Assembly: GCF_004214935.1 (NCBI RefSeq)
Contig: NZ_SFCC01000009.1
Span: 289,803-353,802 of the forward strand
Length of the DNA stretch: 64,000 bases
Source: Amycolatopsis suaedae
GTDB lineage: Bacteria > Actinomycetota > Actinomycetes > Mycobacteriales > Pseudonocardiaceae
Direction of reading: 5' to 3'
The position numbers and the translations under genes are program-made. Shown in pieces: positions 18,523 through 27,257 of this stretch (the stretch's first letter is position 1; the number at the start of each line of letters is the position of its first letter). Under the pieces are notes generated by a model. That model did no database searches and was not told the origin of the DNA. It worked only from the letters and a program-made list of their open reading frames with translations.

Positions 18523-18948
18523 ATGATCGCGACGACAGGGGACTACGAACTCGACGACGACCCGGCCAGGGTGGACCGCGACGCGCTGTGGGACTTCATG
18601 TCCACCAAGGCCTACTGGGCGCGGTGGCGGACCAGGGAGCAGGTGCTGCGGCAGCTCGACGCGGCCTGGCGGGTCGTCGGCGTCTACCACCGCGACGGTG
18701 CGATGGTCGGCTTCGCCAGGGCGATCTCGGACGGCGTGTCGCTGGCCTACCTGGCCGACGTGTACGTCCTCGACGAGCACCGCGGCCACGGCCTGGGCAA
18801 GGCGCTGGTGCGGGCCATGGTGGAGGAGTCGCCCGGTGGCGAGCGGTTGCGCTGGCTGCTGCACACCGACGACGCACACGGGCTGTACCGTCAGTTCGGC
18901 TTCGCCGAGCCGGATCACACCATGCTGGAGCGGCCCCGTCAGTCCTAG
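18523..18948 (+). CDS. GNAT-family N-acetyltransferase
   Basis: The 141-residue protein has the acetyl-CoA-binding loop EHRGHGLGKAL and a final LYRQFGFAEPD typical of the GNAT fold. It opens with the stretch YELDDDPARVD seen in a subgroup of short bacterial acetyltransferases. The substrate is not known. It begins 16 bp after the thiolase stop, so it is probably co-transcribed, although no functional link is apparent. Confidence 0.85.
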   Translation: MIATTGDYELDDDPARVDRDALWDFMSTKAYWARWRTREQVLRQLDAAWRVVGVYHRDGAMVGFARAISDGVSLAYLADVYVLDEHRGHGLGKALVRAMVEESPGGERLRWLLHTDDAHGLYRQFGFAEPDHTMLERPRQS

Positions 18949-18972
18949 CGAGTTTCGGCGAACAGGGGAGGA

Positions 18973-19947
18973 ATGGATCTGCGGCAGACGGCTGAGGACA
19001 CCGCGCGCAGGGTCGCCCGGACCCATGCCGGCGCGGTGGTCGCCGTCCTTTCCAGGGACGAGCCTGAACCGGTGATCTACGCGGCCGGTGCTACCGAACT
19101 GAGGGGTGGCCGCATGCCTGGAGCGGCCACCGTGTTCGAGACCGGTTCGCTGACCAAGCTGTTCACCGCGACGCTGCTCGCTGACGCGGTCATCCGCGAT
19201 GTCGTCACGCTCGGCACACCGGTGCGGGAGTGTGTTCCGGTCGACTTGCCCGGCGACATCACACTCGGCCACCTCGCGACGCATACCTCGGGTCTGCCGA
19301 AGTCGCCGGTCGGCGTACTGGCAGACCTGCGTTCACCCGATCCGTACTCCGCTCTGACCCCAGCCGACGTGCTCGCCGCCGCGGCGCGGTTGTCGCGTCG
19401 TGCCCCGGGTGGACGGATGCGTTACTCGAACCTCGGTTCCGCGCTGCTCGGGCTGGCGCTGGTGGCTGCGACAGGCAGTACCGGTTATTCGGACCTGGTA
19501 CGCCGCCGGATCTGTGAACCGCTCGGTCTGGTGAACACAGACGTCGGTCCACCCGTTGGTACCGATCACGCCACCGGACACCGCTGGCGTCGGCGGCGCG
19601 CGGAGCCGTGGCACCTCGACGGCATGGTGGCCGCCGGTGGCCTGCACTCCACGGCCACGGATCTGGCCGTGTTCCTGGGGGCACAGCTGAGACCGGGCGC
19701 CACCGAACTGGGCGAGGCGATCGAGCTCACGCAGACACCCCCGGTGGGACTGGGCTGGATGCGCACGACATCCGAAGGCCGGACGGTCCTGTGGCACAAC
19801 GGCGCCACCGCCGGGTTCCGGACGTTCGCCGGGCTGGTCCCGGACACCGGCCGCGCGGTCGTGGTGCTGGCGAACAGCTTCACCCTGCGTGGAGCCGACC
19901 TGGCTGGTCTGGCCGCGCTCGGTCAGCGGTCCCCGCGCGCAGCGTGA
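18973..19947 (+). CDS. Serine hydrolase, class C beta-lactamase / DD-peptidase family
   Basis: The 324-residue protein has the three motifs of the family: S59-L-T-K62, YSN in RMRYSNLGSAL, and HNG in VLWHNGATAG (replacing the KTG triad). These give an acyl-enzyme serine hydrolase. Family members include esterases, D-aminopeptidases and penicillin-binding proteins as well as beta-lactamases. No signal peptide or membrane anchor is seen at the N-terminus, which argues for a cytoplasmic esterase-like role rather than antibiotic resistance. It overlaps the convergent phosphoesterase gene by 68 bp. Confidence 0.85.
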   Translation: MDLRQTAEDTARRVARTHAGAVVAVLSRDEPEPVIYAAGATELRGGRMPGAATVFETGSLTKLFTATLLADAVIRDVVTLGTPVRECVPVDLPGDITLGHLATHTSGLPKSPVGVLADLRSPDPYSALTPADVLAAAARLSRRAPGGRMRYSNLGSALLGLALVAATGSTGYSDLVRRRICEPLGLVNTDVGPPVGTDHATGHRWRRRRAEPWHLDGMVAAGGLHSTATDLAVFLGAQLRPGATELGEAIELTQTPPVGLGWMRTTSEGRTVLWHNGATAGFRTFAGLVPDTGRAVVVLANSFTLRGADLAGLAALGQRSPRAA

Positions 19948-21109
19948 GCATGGTGATCTCGCTCGGTGCGAACACCCGCAACGGCGGGCCCCAGAAGCCG
20001 GTGCCGCGGCTGGTGTACAGCTGGGTGTGCTCGCCGTGCCGGGTCAGTCCCTGCAGTGCCCGTTGCTGGGCACGCACGAGCAGGTGGAACGGCCAGATCT
20101 GCCCGCCGTGGGTGTGCCCGGACAGCTGCAGGTCCACCTGCGCCGCCACCGCGTGCCCGATCTGACTGGGCTGGTGGGCCAGCAACACGATCGGGTCACC
20201 CGGCGCCGTGCCGTGCAGCGCCGCGGCGAGGTTCTGGCCGTGGCCGGGCTCGCCGGAGGCCGCCGCGGTGGCGTCGTCCACCCCGGCGAACACCAGCCGC
20301 TGCCCGTCGCGCTCCAGCACCCGGTGCTGGTTGTGCAGCCCGGTCCAGCCCAGGGTGTCCATGTGGTCCAGCCACGACTGCGCACCGCTGAAGTACTCGT
20401 GGTTGCCCGACACGTAGAAGCGCTGCTCCGCGGCGACCTCGCCGAGTGCGGCGACCTGGCCCGCGCGTTGCTCGACCGTGCCGTCGGCGAGGTCACCGTC
20501 GTGCACGACGACGTCGGGTTCCAGCTCGTTGACGGCCGCGATCACCCGCTCGCCCCACGCGGTGCGGTCGATCGGCCCGAAATGGGTGTCGGTGATCATG
20601 ACCAGCCGCAGCCCGTCGAACGCCGCGCCCAGCCGGGGCAGGGTGACGTCGACCTGGCGGATTCTCGGCAGCCGCATGGCCTCGGCCACGCCGTAGACCA
20701 CCAGCACCACGACGATCCCGGCCAGCGCCAGCGCGACGATCCGCCCCCGCAGCGGATTGTCCACACCGGACAGTGCGAGCACGAGCCGGAGCAGATGGGT
20801 GAGCACTGCCCACGCGAACAGCAGCCACACCACCCCGAGCATCGTGTCGGCGATCCGCGCCGCGGCGTCCGACCCGCGCCGGTGCCCGCGCACGATCAGG
20901 ACCGGGAACGACAGGAACGCCACCGCGAACACGACCGTCCCGGTCACGGTGACCGCGGTGGGCCACTGGGCCGCTGGGCCGAACAGCGCGTGCCACGGCA
21001 CCCAGAACAGGGCCGCGAGCACGATGAGCGCCGCGAGGGTGATCGCCGCGCGCCGCAGCAGGACGAGTGCGACCGGCGGCTTCGCCACGCTGGTGGACAC
21101 GGTGGACAT
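19880..21109 (-). CDS. Membrane-anchored metallophosphoesterase
   Basis: The 409-residue protein has four hydrophobic segments in the first 150 residues, then a calcineurin-like phosphoesterase domain. The metal motifs are DTHFG, HDGDLADG, SGNHEYF, LLAHQP and SGHTHGGQ, i.e. the full D-x-H / G-D / GNH-E/D / H / GHTH set for a dinuclear metal centre. It should hydrolyse phosphomonoesters or diesters at the membrane. YkuE-type relatives act on lipid-linked phosphates, but the substrate here is unproven. The start is the ATG at 21109 with a weak AGGAGA sequence upstream. Confidence 0.88.
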   Translation of the reverse strand: MSTVSTSVAKPPVALVLLRRAAITLAALIVLAALFWVPWHALFGPAAQWPTAVTVTGTVVFAVAFLSFPVLIVRGHRRGSDAAARIADTMLGVVWLLFAWAVLTHLLRLVLALSGVDNPLRGRIVALALAGIVVVLVVYGVAEAMRLPRIRQVDVTLPRLGAAFDGLRLVMITDTHFGPIDRTAWGERVIAAVNELEPDVVVHDGDLADGTVEQRAGQVAALGEVAAEQRFYVSGNHEYFSGAQSWLDHMDTLGWTGLHNQHRVLERDGQRLVFAGVDDATAAASGEPGHGQNLAAALHGTAPGDPIVLLAHQPSQIGHAVAAQVDLQLSGHTHGGQIWPFHLLVRAQQRALQGLTRHGEHTQLYTSRGTGFWGPPLRVFAPSEITMLTLRAGTADRARPDQPGRLHAG

Positions 21110-21123
21110 GACTTCTCCTGGGT

Positions 21124-21879
21124 TTAGGCGGGGACTCTGCCCGCGCTGACGAACTGGGCGAGCCCGGAGACCCGCTGGTCGACGTCGACCAGGCCCGCGT
21201 CACGCAGCACGCCGGTGATCTCGTCGCGGCCGAACATCCGCCCGCCGGCCAGCGTGGCGATGCGGTCCTCGACGGCGTGCAGCGGCGCCGGCCCGGCGTG
21301 GACGCTGGTCAGCAGCGCGATCCGGCCGCCGGGGGCCAGCACCCGCATCAGCTCGTCCAGCACCCGGAACGGCTCGGGCACCAGGTAGAGCGCGGCGAAA
21401 CAACACACAGCGTCGAACGTGCCGTCGGCGAACGGAAGTTCCCGCGCGTCGGCACGCAGGTAGCCGACCCGCTCGTGGGCGTTGTCCCGCACCGCCCTGG
21501 CCAGCATGGGCGGGGAGACGTCCAGTCCCACGGCGAACCCGGAGCCGCTCAGGGCCTCGCCGAACCCACGGGTGAAGTTGCCGGGGCCGCAGGCCACGTC
21601 GAGCACGGTCTGCTCGCCGCCCAGCCGCAGCGCCTGCCGCGCCAGCCGGGCCTCGCCGTCGCCGCCGGGCAGGCCACCGCCCAGCAGCATCGCTCCAGCG
21701 GGCCGCCACCAGCGCTGGTAGACGGCGGCCAGCAGCGGGTTGTGCATGGCCGCCTGGGCAAGGTTGCGAGGCCGCCGCGTGTCCGGCGGCAGCAGGTCGA
21801 GGTAGCCGGCCGAGTCGTCGCCGGGACCGCGCACCCGGTCCTGGTCCAGCAGTGCGCGCAGACGCTCCATCGAATCCAT
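21124..21879 (-). CDS. Class I SAM-dependent methyltransferase
   Basis: The 251-residue protein has the SAM-binding motif VLDVACGPGNFT, the acidic end of strand two (VGLDVSPPM), and ADARELPFADGTFDAV. It resembles UbiE/type-11 methyltransferases acting on small molecules. A GGGAGGA ribosome-binding site supports the start at 21879. The metallophosphoesterase begins 14 bp after its stop, so the two may be one transcript. It is divergent from the P450 at 21916, and the 36-bp gap must hold both promoters. Confidence 0.87.
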   Translation of the reverse strand: MDSMERLRALLDQDRVRGPGDDSAGYLDLLPPDTRRPRNLAQAAMHNPLLAAVYQRWWRPAGAMLLGGGLPGGDGEARLARQALRLGGEQTVLDVACGPGNFTRGFGEALSGSGFAVGLDVSPPMLARAVRDNAHERVGYLRADARELPFADGTFDAVCCFAALYLVPEPFRVLDELMRVLAPGGRIALLTSVHAGPAPLHAVEDRIATLAGGRMFGRDEITGVLRDAGLVDVDQRVSGLAQFVSAGRVPA

Positions 21880-21915
21880 GCCCGTCCTCCCAGTCCGACC
21901 AGTAACGTCTGCAGT

Positions 21916-23118
21916 ATGAGCGCCGACCAGGCTCCCTCGCCGTTCACCGAGACCACCGGCACAGCCCGGCACGCCGCGATGGCCGCCCTCGCCGAGTCCG
22001 GTCCGGTGCAACGGCTCACGCTGTTCACCGGGGTACCCGTCTGGCTGGTCACCGGCTACGCCGAGGCCCGCGCACTGCTCGCGCACCCGGCGATGGCCAA
22101 GGAGTACCTGGGCGGACCGCACCAGGACTCCGTGCCTGCCGACCTGCACGCCGCGATGAACACCCACCTGCTCAGCACCAACCCGCCCGACCACACCCGG
22201 CTGCGCAAGCTGGTGACGGCGGCGTTCACCGCCCGCCGGGTCGAGTCGCTCGGTCCCCGGATCCAGGAGATCACCGACGGGCTGCTCGACGAGCTCGCCA
22301 GCGCCGGTGGTTCCCCGGCCGACCTCGTCGCCGGCCTCGGCTACCCGCTGCCGATCACGGTGATCGCCGAGTTGCTCGGCGTTCCCGTCGACGACCGGGA
22401 GACGTTCCGCCGCTGGTCGTCGATCGTCATCAACGCTCCGGTGCACCCGGCCGAGGTCTACCTGCGCGCGGCGGCCGACATGGTCGACTACGTGCGCAAG
22501 CTGATCGCCGACAAGCGTTCCGCGCCGGCCGGCGACCTGCTCTCGGCGCTGATCGAGGTACACGACGGCGGCGACCGGCTGTCCGAGGACGAGCTCAGCT
22601 CCATGGTCTTCCTGCTGCTGGTGGCCGGGCACGAGACGACGGTCAGCCTGATCACCGGCGCCGCGTACTCGTTGCTGTCCCACCCGGAACAGCTGGCGCT
22701 GGTTCGAGACGAACCGGACCGTCTTGCCGCGGCCGTCGAGGAACAGCTCCGCTACGACGGCCCGGCGCAGGTGCCGATCCCGTCGGTCACCACCGCGCCG
22801 ATCACCGTCGGCGGAGTGACCATTCCCGAGGGCGACGTCGTGGTGCCGGTGCTGCTGGCCGCCAACCGCGACCCGGCCCGGTTTCCCGAGCCGGACAGGT
22901 TCGACGTCGCCCGGCCGCCCGCGCCGCATCTGGCGTTCGGTCACGGCCTGCACCACTGCCTGGGTGCGCCGCTGGCCAGGATGGAGGCGGTCATCGCCAT
23001 CGGCAGCCTGCTGCGCAGGTTCCCCCGGCTGCGGCTCGCCGATCCGGACACCGAGCCGGAGCGGTTCCCGAGCCTGCTGATGAACGGCATCGTCAGCCTG
23101 CCGGTCACACTCGGCTGA
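21916..23118 (+). CDS. Cytochrome P450
   Basis: The 400-residue soluble P450 has the I-helix motif AGHETT, the K-helix ExxR in EEQLRYDG and the heme-binding loop FGHGLHHCLGAPLAR with the Cys thiolate ligand. This is a typical actinobacterial class I P450 (CYP107-like in style) hydroxylating a small substrate with ferredoxin-supplied electrons. No ferredoxin gene is adjacent. The convergent SDR pseudogene overlaps its 3' end by 14 bp. Confidence 0.92.
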   Translation: MSADQAPSPFTETTGTARHAAMAALAESGPVQRLTLFTGVPVWLVTGYAEARALLAHPAMAKEYLGGPHQDSVPADLHAAMNTHLLSTNPPDHTRLRKLVTAAFTARRVESLGPRIQEITDGLLDELASAGGSPADLVAGLGYPLPITVIAELLGVPVDDRETFRRWSSIVINAPVHPAEVYLRAAADMVDYVRKLIADKRSAPAGDLLSALIEVHDGGDRLSEDELSSMVFLLLVAGHETTVSLITGAAYSLLSHPEQLALVRDEPDRLAAAVEEQLRYDGPAQVPIPSVTTAPITVGGVTIPEGDVVVPVLLAANRDPARFPEPDRFDVARPPAPHLAFGHGLHHCLGAPLARMEAVIAIGSLLRRFPRLRLADPDTEPERFPSLLMNGIVSLPVTLG

Positions 23119-23623
23119 GCGCACCGGCCGGCAGCGTGGTGCCGGTGAGGTCCTCGGCGACCGACCACAGCGACGCGGCCAGATCGGTACCCCGTGCGCT
23201 GCGGGGCAGTCCGGCCTTGATCGTCGGGCCGACCAGCCACCGCTTCGGGCCGTAGTAGCCGCCCTGCGGTCTGCGGGTTGGTGCGCGTGTAGCCGGGGTG
23301 CGCCACCGTGCTGAGCAGGTCCCAGCCGTGCTCGTCCGCGACAGTGGCCAGGTGCGGGCCCATCAGCATGTCGGCGAGTTTGGACTGCGCGTAGGCCCGC
23401 ACCGGCGAGTAGCGCCGGGTGAACTGCAGCTCGAAGCCGTCGGCGGTGGTCTGCCGCTTTGGCGGCGTCATGACGCCGGCGTTGTTGACCAGCGCGTGCA
23501 GCGGACGGCCATGACGACCTCGGCTCCGGCGGCGGCCAGCCACCGGGTCGCCTCCCGGCCGGTCCCGCTGTTGGCTCCGGTGACGACGAACCGCCTGCCG
23601 GTCTGGTCGGGTACCTGGTACAT
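23105..23623 (-). pseudogene. Decayed short-chain dehydrogenase
   Basis: The start MYQVPDQTGRRFVVTGANSG (ATG at 23623) is a good SDR Rossmann motif. About 40 residues on, the frame shifts and the region between the cofactor motif and LVNNAGVM is missing. The reading then continues in a second frame through YSPVRAYAQSKLA and AHPGYTRTNPQT. It shifts again to give a plausible C-terminus (YYGPKRWLVGP to LPAGALSRV) ending at 23105. An internal deletion also removed the segment before the Tyr-Lys motif. The gene was probably controlled by the divergent TetR protein at 23723, whose operators remain intact. Confidence 0.8.
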
Positions 23624-23641
23624 GAGCTGCCCCTTTGTTGG

Positions 23642-23710
23642 AGACCGGTGGTCTGTTACAGCTTCGACGCTAACAGACCGGTGGTCTGCTAGCAACAGAC
23701 CGGAGGTCTG
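23642..23710. promoter_or_regulatory. Three tandem TetR-type operators
   Basis: The palindrome CAGACCGGTGGTCTG occurs at 23674-23688. A copy lacking its first base is at 23642-23655 and a one-base variant (CAGACCGGAGGTCTG) is at 23696-23710. They fill the space between the SDR pseudogene and the TetR gene, the classical arrangement for an autoregulated TetR repressor controlling a divergent enzyme. Confidence 0.8.
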
Positions 23711-23722
23711 TAAGCTGCGCGT

Positions 23723-24385
23723 ATGGGCACGTTCAAGCGGGCGCACAGCGAGGAACAGCGCAGCGAACGGCGCCGGGTGATCCTCGACACGGCGGCGGCG
23801 ATGCTGACCGAGATGCCGGTGGCCCAGCTGTCGCTGAACGCGCTCAGCCGCAGGGTGTGCCTGGCGAAGTCGAACGTGCTGCGTTACTTCGAGTCCCGGG
23901 AGGCGGTGCTGCTCGAACTGCTCGACGTGCACCTGGGGAAGTGGCTGGCCGAGGTGGACGCCGACCTCACCGTCGACGAGGACGCCGGCGTGCGCGAGCG
24001 GGCCATCCGGCTGGTCGGTGTGCTGGCGACGACCCTGTCGCGGCACCCGGTGCTGTGCGATCTGATGGCCGCGCAGGCGTCCGTGCTGGAACGCAACGTC
24101 TCACCGGAGGCGGTGCTGCGCCACAAGCGGAGCACGCTGAAGCGGGTCGAGGTGCTGCGTGACCTCGTGGTGCGGGCCGTTCCGGAGCTGGGAAACGAGG
24201 GGGCCGAACGGTTCGCGCTGGCGGCGGCGCTGACGGTGTCCGCGCTCTGGCCGCATTCCCAGCCCTCGCCCGCCCTGCTCGCCGCCTACGCCGCCGAGCC
24301 CGGCCTCGCGCGGATGCGCATCGAGTTCGTCCCGGCCGTGCGGGAACTGCTGGAGACGCTGCTCGCCGGAATGCTCGCTAGGTGA
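23723..24385 (+). CDS. TetR-family regulator
   Basis: The 220-residue protein has an N-terminal helix-turn-helix: RRVILDTAAAMLTEMPVAQL, then LSRRVCLAKSNVLRYFESRE. The C-terminus is a helical ligand-binding domain. The three palindromes just upstream are its probable operators, so it likely represses itself and the now-broken SDR gene. The gene is intact although its target has decayed. The 3' end overlaps the convergent SDR gene by 8 bp. Confidence 0.9.
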   Translation: MGTFKRAHSEEQRSERRRVILDTAAAMLTEMPVAQLSLNALSRRVCLAKSNVLRYFESREAVLLELLDVHLGKWLAEVDADLTVDEDAGVRERAIRLVGVLATTLSRHPVLCDLMAAQASVLERNVSPEAVLRHKRSTLKRVEVLRDLVVRAVPELGNEGAERFALAAALTVSALWPHSQPSPALLAAYAAEPGLARMRIEFVPAVRELLETLLAGMLAR

Positions 24386-25133
24386 GTGCCTGACCGCCGT
24401 CGACCCCGAGGACCTGACCGGTGAGCCAGGTGGCGCCCGGATCGGCCAGCCGCACCAGCCAGACCGCGATCTCCTCCGGTACGCCCCACCGGCGCAGCGG
24501 GATCTTGTCCGCTTCCTCCTGCTCCATGGCGTCGACGATCCGGCGCGGCAGCCCGGCGTTGACGAAGATGTCGGTCTTCGTCGGGCCAGGCGCGACGGCG
24601 TTGACCCGCACCCGGACGGGCGCGAGTTCCAGGGCCCAGCTGCGGGTGAGTGCCTCGATCGCCGCCTTCGACGCGGCGTAGTGCGAGACCTCGCCGCCGG
24701 GACGCTGCCCGAGCGTGCTGGACACGTTGAGAATCGACCCCTGCGTCCTGCGCAGGTGTGGCAGGGCGGCGCGGGACAGCAGGCTGGGCGCGGTGACGTT
24801 GAGTGCGAACAGCTCGTTGATCCGCCGCGCGGTGGCCCGGGGCAGCGGAAGGAAGGCGACCGCGCCGGCGTTGTTCACCAGCACGTCGAGCCGGTCCCAG
24901 CGGCCGGTGGCGGCCGCGACCACCGCCTCGGGGGCGCCGTCGGCACAGATGTCGGCGGGGAAGACCTCGATCCCGGCGTGCAGCCCGGCGGTCTCGTCGA
25001 GTGCCTGCTTGCGACGGCCGACACCGAGCACGTGGGCGCCCGCCTCGGCGAACGCCACGGCCGTCGCGCGCCCGATGCCCGACCCCGCGCCGGTGACCAC
25101 CACGACCCGGCCGGTGAGATCGACTCCGCTCAT
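24378..25133 (-). CDS. SDR-family oxidoreductase
   Basis: The 251-residue protein is a classical SDR with TGAGSGIG, LVNNAG, the catalytic Ser in NVSST, YAASK, and the closing GQVLGVDGG. It should use NAD(P)H to reduce a ketone or oxidise an alcohol; its substrate is unknown. The start chosen is the ATG at 25133 (MSGVDLTG), which places the Rossmann motif at the usual distance from the N-terminus. The frame is open further upstream. Confidence 0.88.
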   Translation of the reverse strand: MSGVDLTGRVVVVTGAGSGIGRATAVAFAEAGAHVLGVGRRKQALDETAGLHAGIEVFPADICADGAPEAVVAAATGRWDRLDVLVNNAGAVAFLPLPRATARRINELFALNVTAPSLLSRAALPHLRRTQGSILNVSSTLGQRPGGEVSHYAASKAAIEALTRSWALELAPVRVRVNAVAPGPTKTDIFVNAGLPRRIVDAMEQEEADKIPLRRWGVPEEIAVWLVRLADPGATWLTGQVLGVDGGQALT

Positions 25134-25193
25134 GTCATCCGACCGTAGCGGGCGATTCCGGCCGCATGTATGCCTCATCGGGCACCAAATTCA

Positions 25194-25209
25194 CTTCGCC
25201 GCGGCGAAG
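25194..25209. promoter_or_regulatory. 16-bp perfect palindrome CTTCGCCGCGGCGAAG
   Basis: The palindrome ends 17 bp before the GTG start of the DinB gene at 25227 and lies in the divergent region shared with the SDR gene. It could be an operator. No regulator can be assigned. Confidence 0.35.
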
Positions 25210-25226
25210 CGCCGTGACACGATCGC

Positions 25227-25748
25227 GTGGTGACCGAACCCCGTCGCGACCTGATGCGCTGGCAGTTCGACCTGACCTGGCAGCTGTTCGAGTACCACCT
25301 CGGCCGGTTGCGTGCCGGGGACTTCCTCGCCGAACCGGCGCCGGTGTGCTGGACCATGCGTCCCGACGGTGACGGCTGGGTGCCGGACTGGGCCGAGACC
25401 GAACCGGATCCCGTCCCCGTTCCGACGATCGGCTGGGTGACGTGGCATCTGGGCTGGTGGTGGACGGTGACCGCGGATCACCTGTCCGGCCGCGAACCCC
25501 GTCGTCGTGAGGACGTCGCCTGGCCGGGGCCGGGCGAGCCTGCGATCGCCTGGCTGCGTGACCTGCGTACCCGCTGGCTGGCGGTGCTCGACTCGCTGTC
25601 CGACGCCGACCTCGACGGGCCCGCGCCGTTCCCGTTCCCGGACTCCGGGCTGACCGTGGCGCACACCCTCGGCTGGGTCAACGCGGAGCTGATGAAGAAC
25701 GTCGCGGAGATCGGTCAGCTGCGGCTCGTGCGGACGGTGGCGGCATGA
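25227..25748 (+). CDS. DinB-family protein
   Basis: The 173-residue protein has a DinB-like four-helix bundle pattern, with His residues spaced as metal ligands (about IGWVTWHLGWWWTV, then TVAHTLGWVNAELMKNV). DinB relatives in actinobacteria are often mycothiol-dependent transferases or isomerases. No function can be assigned to this one. Two adjacent GTG codons (25227 and 25230) are possible starts. Its stop overlaps the ATG of the alpha/beta hydrolase (ATGA), so the two are translationally coupled. Confidence 0.75.
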   Translation: MVTEPRRDLMRWQFDLTWQLFEYHLGRLRAGDFLAEPAPVCWTMRPDGDGWVPDWAETEPDPVPVPTIGWVTWHLGWWWTVTADHLSGREPRRREDVAWPGPGEPAIAWLRDLRTRWLAVLDSLSDADLDGPAPFPFPDSGLTVAHTLGWVNAELMKNVAEIGQLRLVRTVAA

Positions 25749-26527
25749 GGCGGCGCATGCCCGTACCCGGCGGGGAGCTGGCCTACGAGGTGCGCGGCAC
25801 CGGCAGCCCGGTCGTGTTCCTGCACGCCGGCGCGCTGAGCGGCGGCATGTGGGACCGCGAGATGGACGTTCACGCGGCCGAGCACACCGTGATCCGCTTC
25901 GACGCGCGAGGTCACGGCGAGTCCTCGACGCCCACCGAGCCGTTCGCCAACTACACCGACCTCGCTCATCTGCTCGACGGGCTGGGCCTGGAGTCGGTCA
26001 CGCTGGCCGGGGTGTCGCAGGGCAGCCGGACGTCGATCGACTTCGCCCTGTCCCATCCCGAGCGGGTCGACGCGATGCTGCTCGCCGGGCCCGGGATCAG
26101 CGGGATGGTCAACCGCGATCCGTACATCCTCGACCACCTCGCCCGGATCCGGGCCGCGACCAGCACGGCCGAGGCCGTCGAATGCCTGCTGCGGATGTGG
26201 ACCGACGGTCCGCGGCGCACGCCGGACCAGGTCGACCCGCGGGTGCGGGAGCTGGCGGGCCGGCTGCACACCGCCAGCCTGGAGCGGCACGGGCCCACCG
26301 GTTTCGTCCACGCGATCGACATCGGCGCCATCGACCGGGTCGGCGAGCTGCGGGGCCGGGTGAGTGTCCTGGTCGGCGACCTCGACTCCGGCGACATCCA
26401 CGACGTCGCCGACCTGGTGACGAACTCGGTGTCGGGTGCCCGGCGGGAGGTCGTCGCCGGTGCGGGGCACCTGCTGAACCTGGAGGCCCCCGAGGCCTTC
26501 GACGCGGCGCTGCGCGCGCTGTTCTAG
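25745..26527 (+). CDS. Alpha/beta hydrolase
   Basis: The 260-residue protein has the oxyanion segment VFLHAG, DARGHGES and a nucleophile elbow read as AGVSQGSRT, where the Ser lies in G-x-S-x-G. The catalytic His is in GAGHLLNLEAPEAF near the end. Such enzymes hydrolyse esters, lactones or haloalkanes; the substrate is unknown. It is coupled to the DinB gene by a 4-bp overlap and meets the convergent TIGR03085 gene by another 4-bp overlap. Confidence 0.88.
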   Translation: MRRRMPVPGGELAYEVRGTGSPVVFLHAGALSGGMWDREMDVHAAEHTVIRFDARGHGESSTPTEPFANYTDLAHLLDGLGLESVTLAGVSQGSRTSIDFALSHPERVDAMLLAGPGISGMVNRDPYILDHLARIRAATSTAEAVECLLRMWTDGPRRTPDQVDPRVRELAGRLHTASLERHGPTGFVHAIDIGAIDRVGELRGRVSVLVGDLDSGDIHDVADLVTNSVSGARREVVAGAGHLLNLEAPEAFDAALRALF

Positions 26528-27150
26528 AGTCCCCGGCCGGCTGCGCGCAGTCGTTCGACGGCGTCCGGCGTGCCCTCGAACTCGACCCTGGCCTCGTCCC
26601 GGCCGAAGACGAACAGCAGCAGTTCCACCGGCTCGCCGACGACCCCCACCAGCTCGTCGCCGGAACGCACCTGCGCCTGCCGTCCCGCCGGCGTGCGCAG
26701 CACGACCCCGACCGGGGACGAACGCAGCGTCATCCGCGACGCCATGCGGGCCGCCTTCCAGGCCGCGGCGTCCCGGGCGCCGTCGGCCGGCCGTGGCTCC
26801 CAGCCGGGGCGTGCCCGGCGCACGTCCTCGTGGTGGACCAGGAACTCGGCGCTGTTGACCAGTTCGTCGACGGCGGGGATCGACGTCGGCCAGAACCACG
26901 CCGGGCCGGACCGGACGCGCTCGACCAGCCGCGGCCACGGCTCGGCCGCGTAGCCGTCCTGTACCCGGCGGGTGTGGCCGTCCAGTCCGGGCACCAGGAT
27001 GCCGAGTGCCGCGTCCGGCCGGTGCTCACGCACCACCAGATGAGCGGCGAGGTCCTTGGTGAGCCAGCCCTCGCACAGCGTCGGCGCATCCGGTCCGACC
27101 TCGTCGAACAGTGCGCAGAGGGCCTGACGTTCGTCCGCGGCGACACCCAT
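26524..27150 (-). CDS. TIGR03085-type metal-binding protein (mycothiol-dependent maleylpyruvate isomerase fold)
   Basis: The 208-residue protein starts with a DinB-like helical domain: ALCALFDEVGPDAPTLCEGW, then LAAHLVVREHRPD with the first His. HHEDVRRARPGW carries a further conserved metal-ligand motif. The C-terminal half has the LRSSPVG and VGEPVELLLFVFGR segments typical of TIGR03085. Its biochemical activity is unknown; the related maleylpyruvate isomerase uses mycothiol. It is one of five DinB-like genes between 25 and 41 kb. Confidence 0.85.
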   Translation of the reverse strand: MGVAADERQALCALFDEVGPDAPTLCEGWLTKDLAAHLVVREHRPDAALGILVPGLDGHTRRVQDGYAAEPWPRLVERVRSGPAWFWPTSIPAVDELVNSAEFLVHHEDVRRARPGWEPRPADGARDAAAWKAARMASRMTLRSSPVGVVLRTPAGRQAQVRSGDELVGVVGEPVELLLFVFGRDEARVEFEGTPDAVERLRAAGRGL

Positions 27151-27257
27151 GCGGGCGATATTACTCGCGGGTAGTCCACGGTGCCTGTCGATCCGGCGGT
27201 CGTGCGTTCGTGTAGTGGGCGAGAACCCGTACCGTCGGCTCCGGAAAGGACACGACC

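Noticed and set aside
18973..19947. Beta-lactamase resistance gene
   Set aside because: The family motifs fit, but no signal peptide is present, so an esterase-like cytoplasmic role is more likely.
21916..23118. P450 as activator partner of the glycosyltransferases
   Set aside because: It has the intact heme Cys loop and ExxR motif of a true oxygenase and is 30 kb away, whereas activators are degenerate and adjacent.
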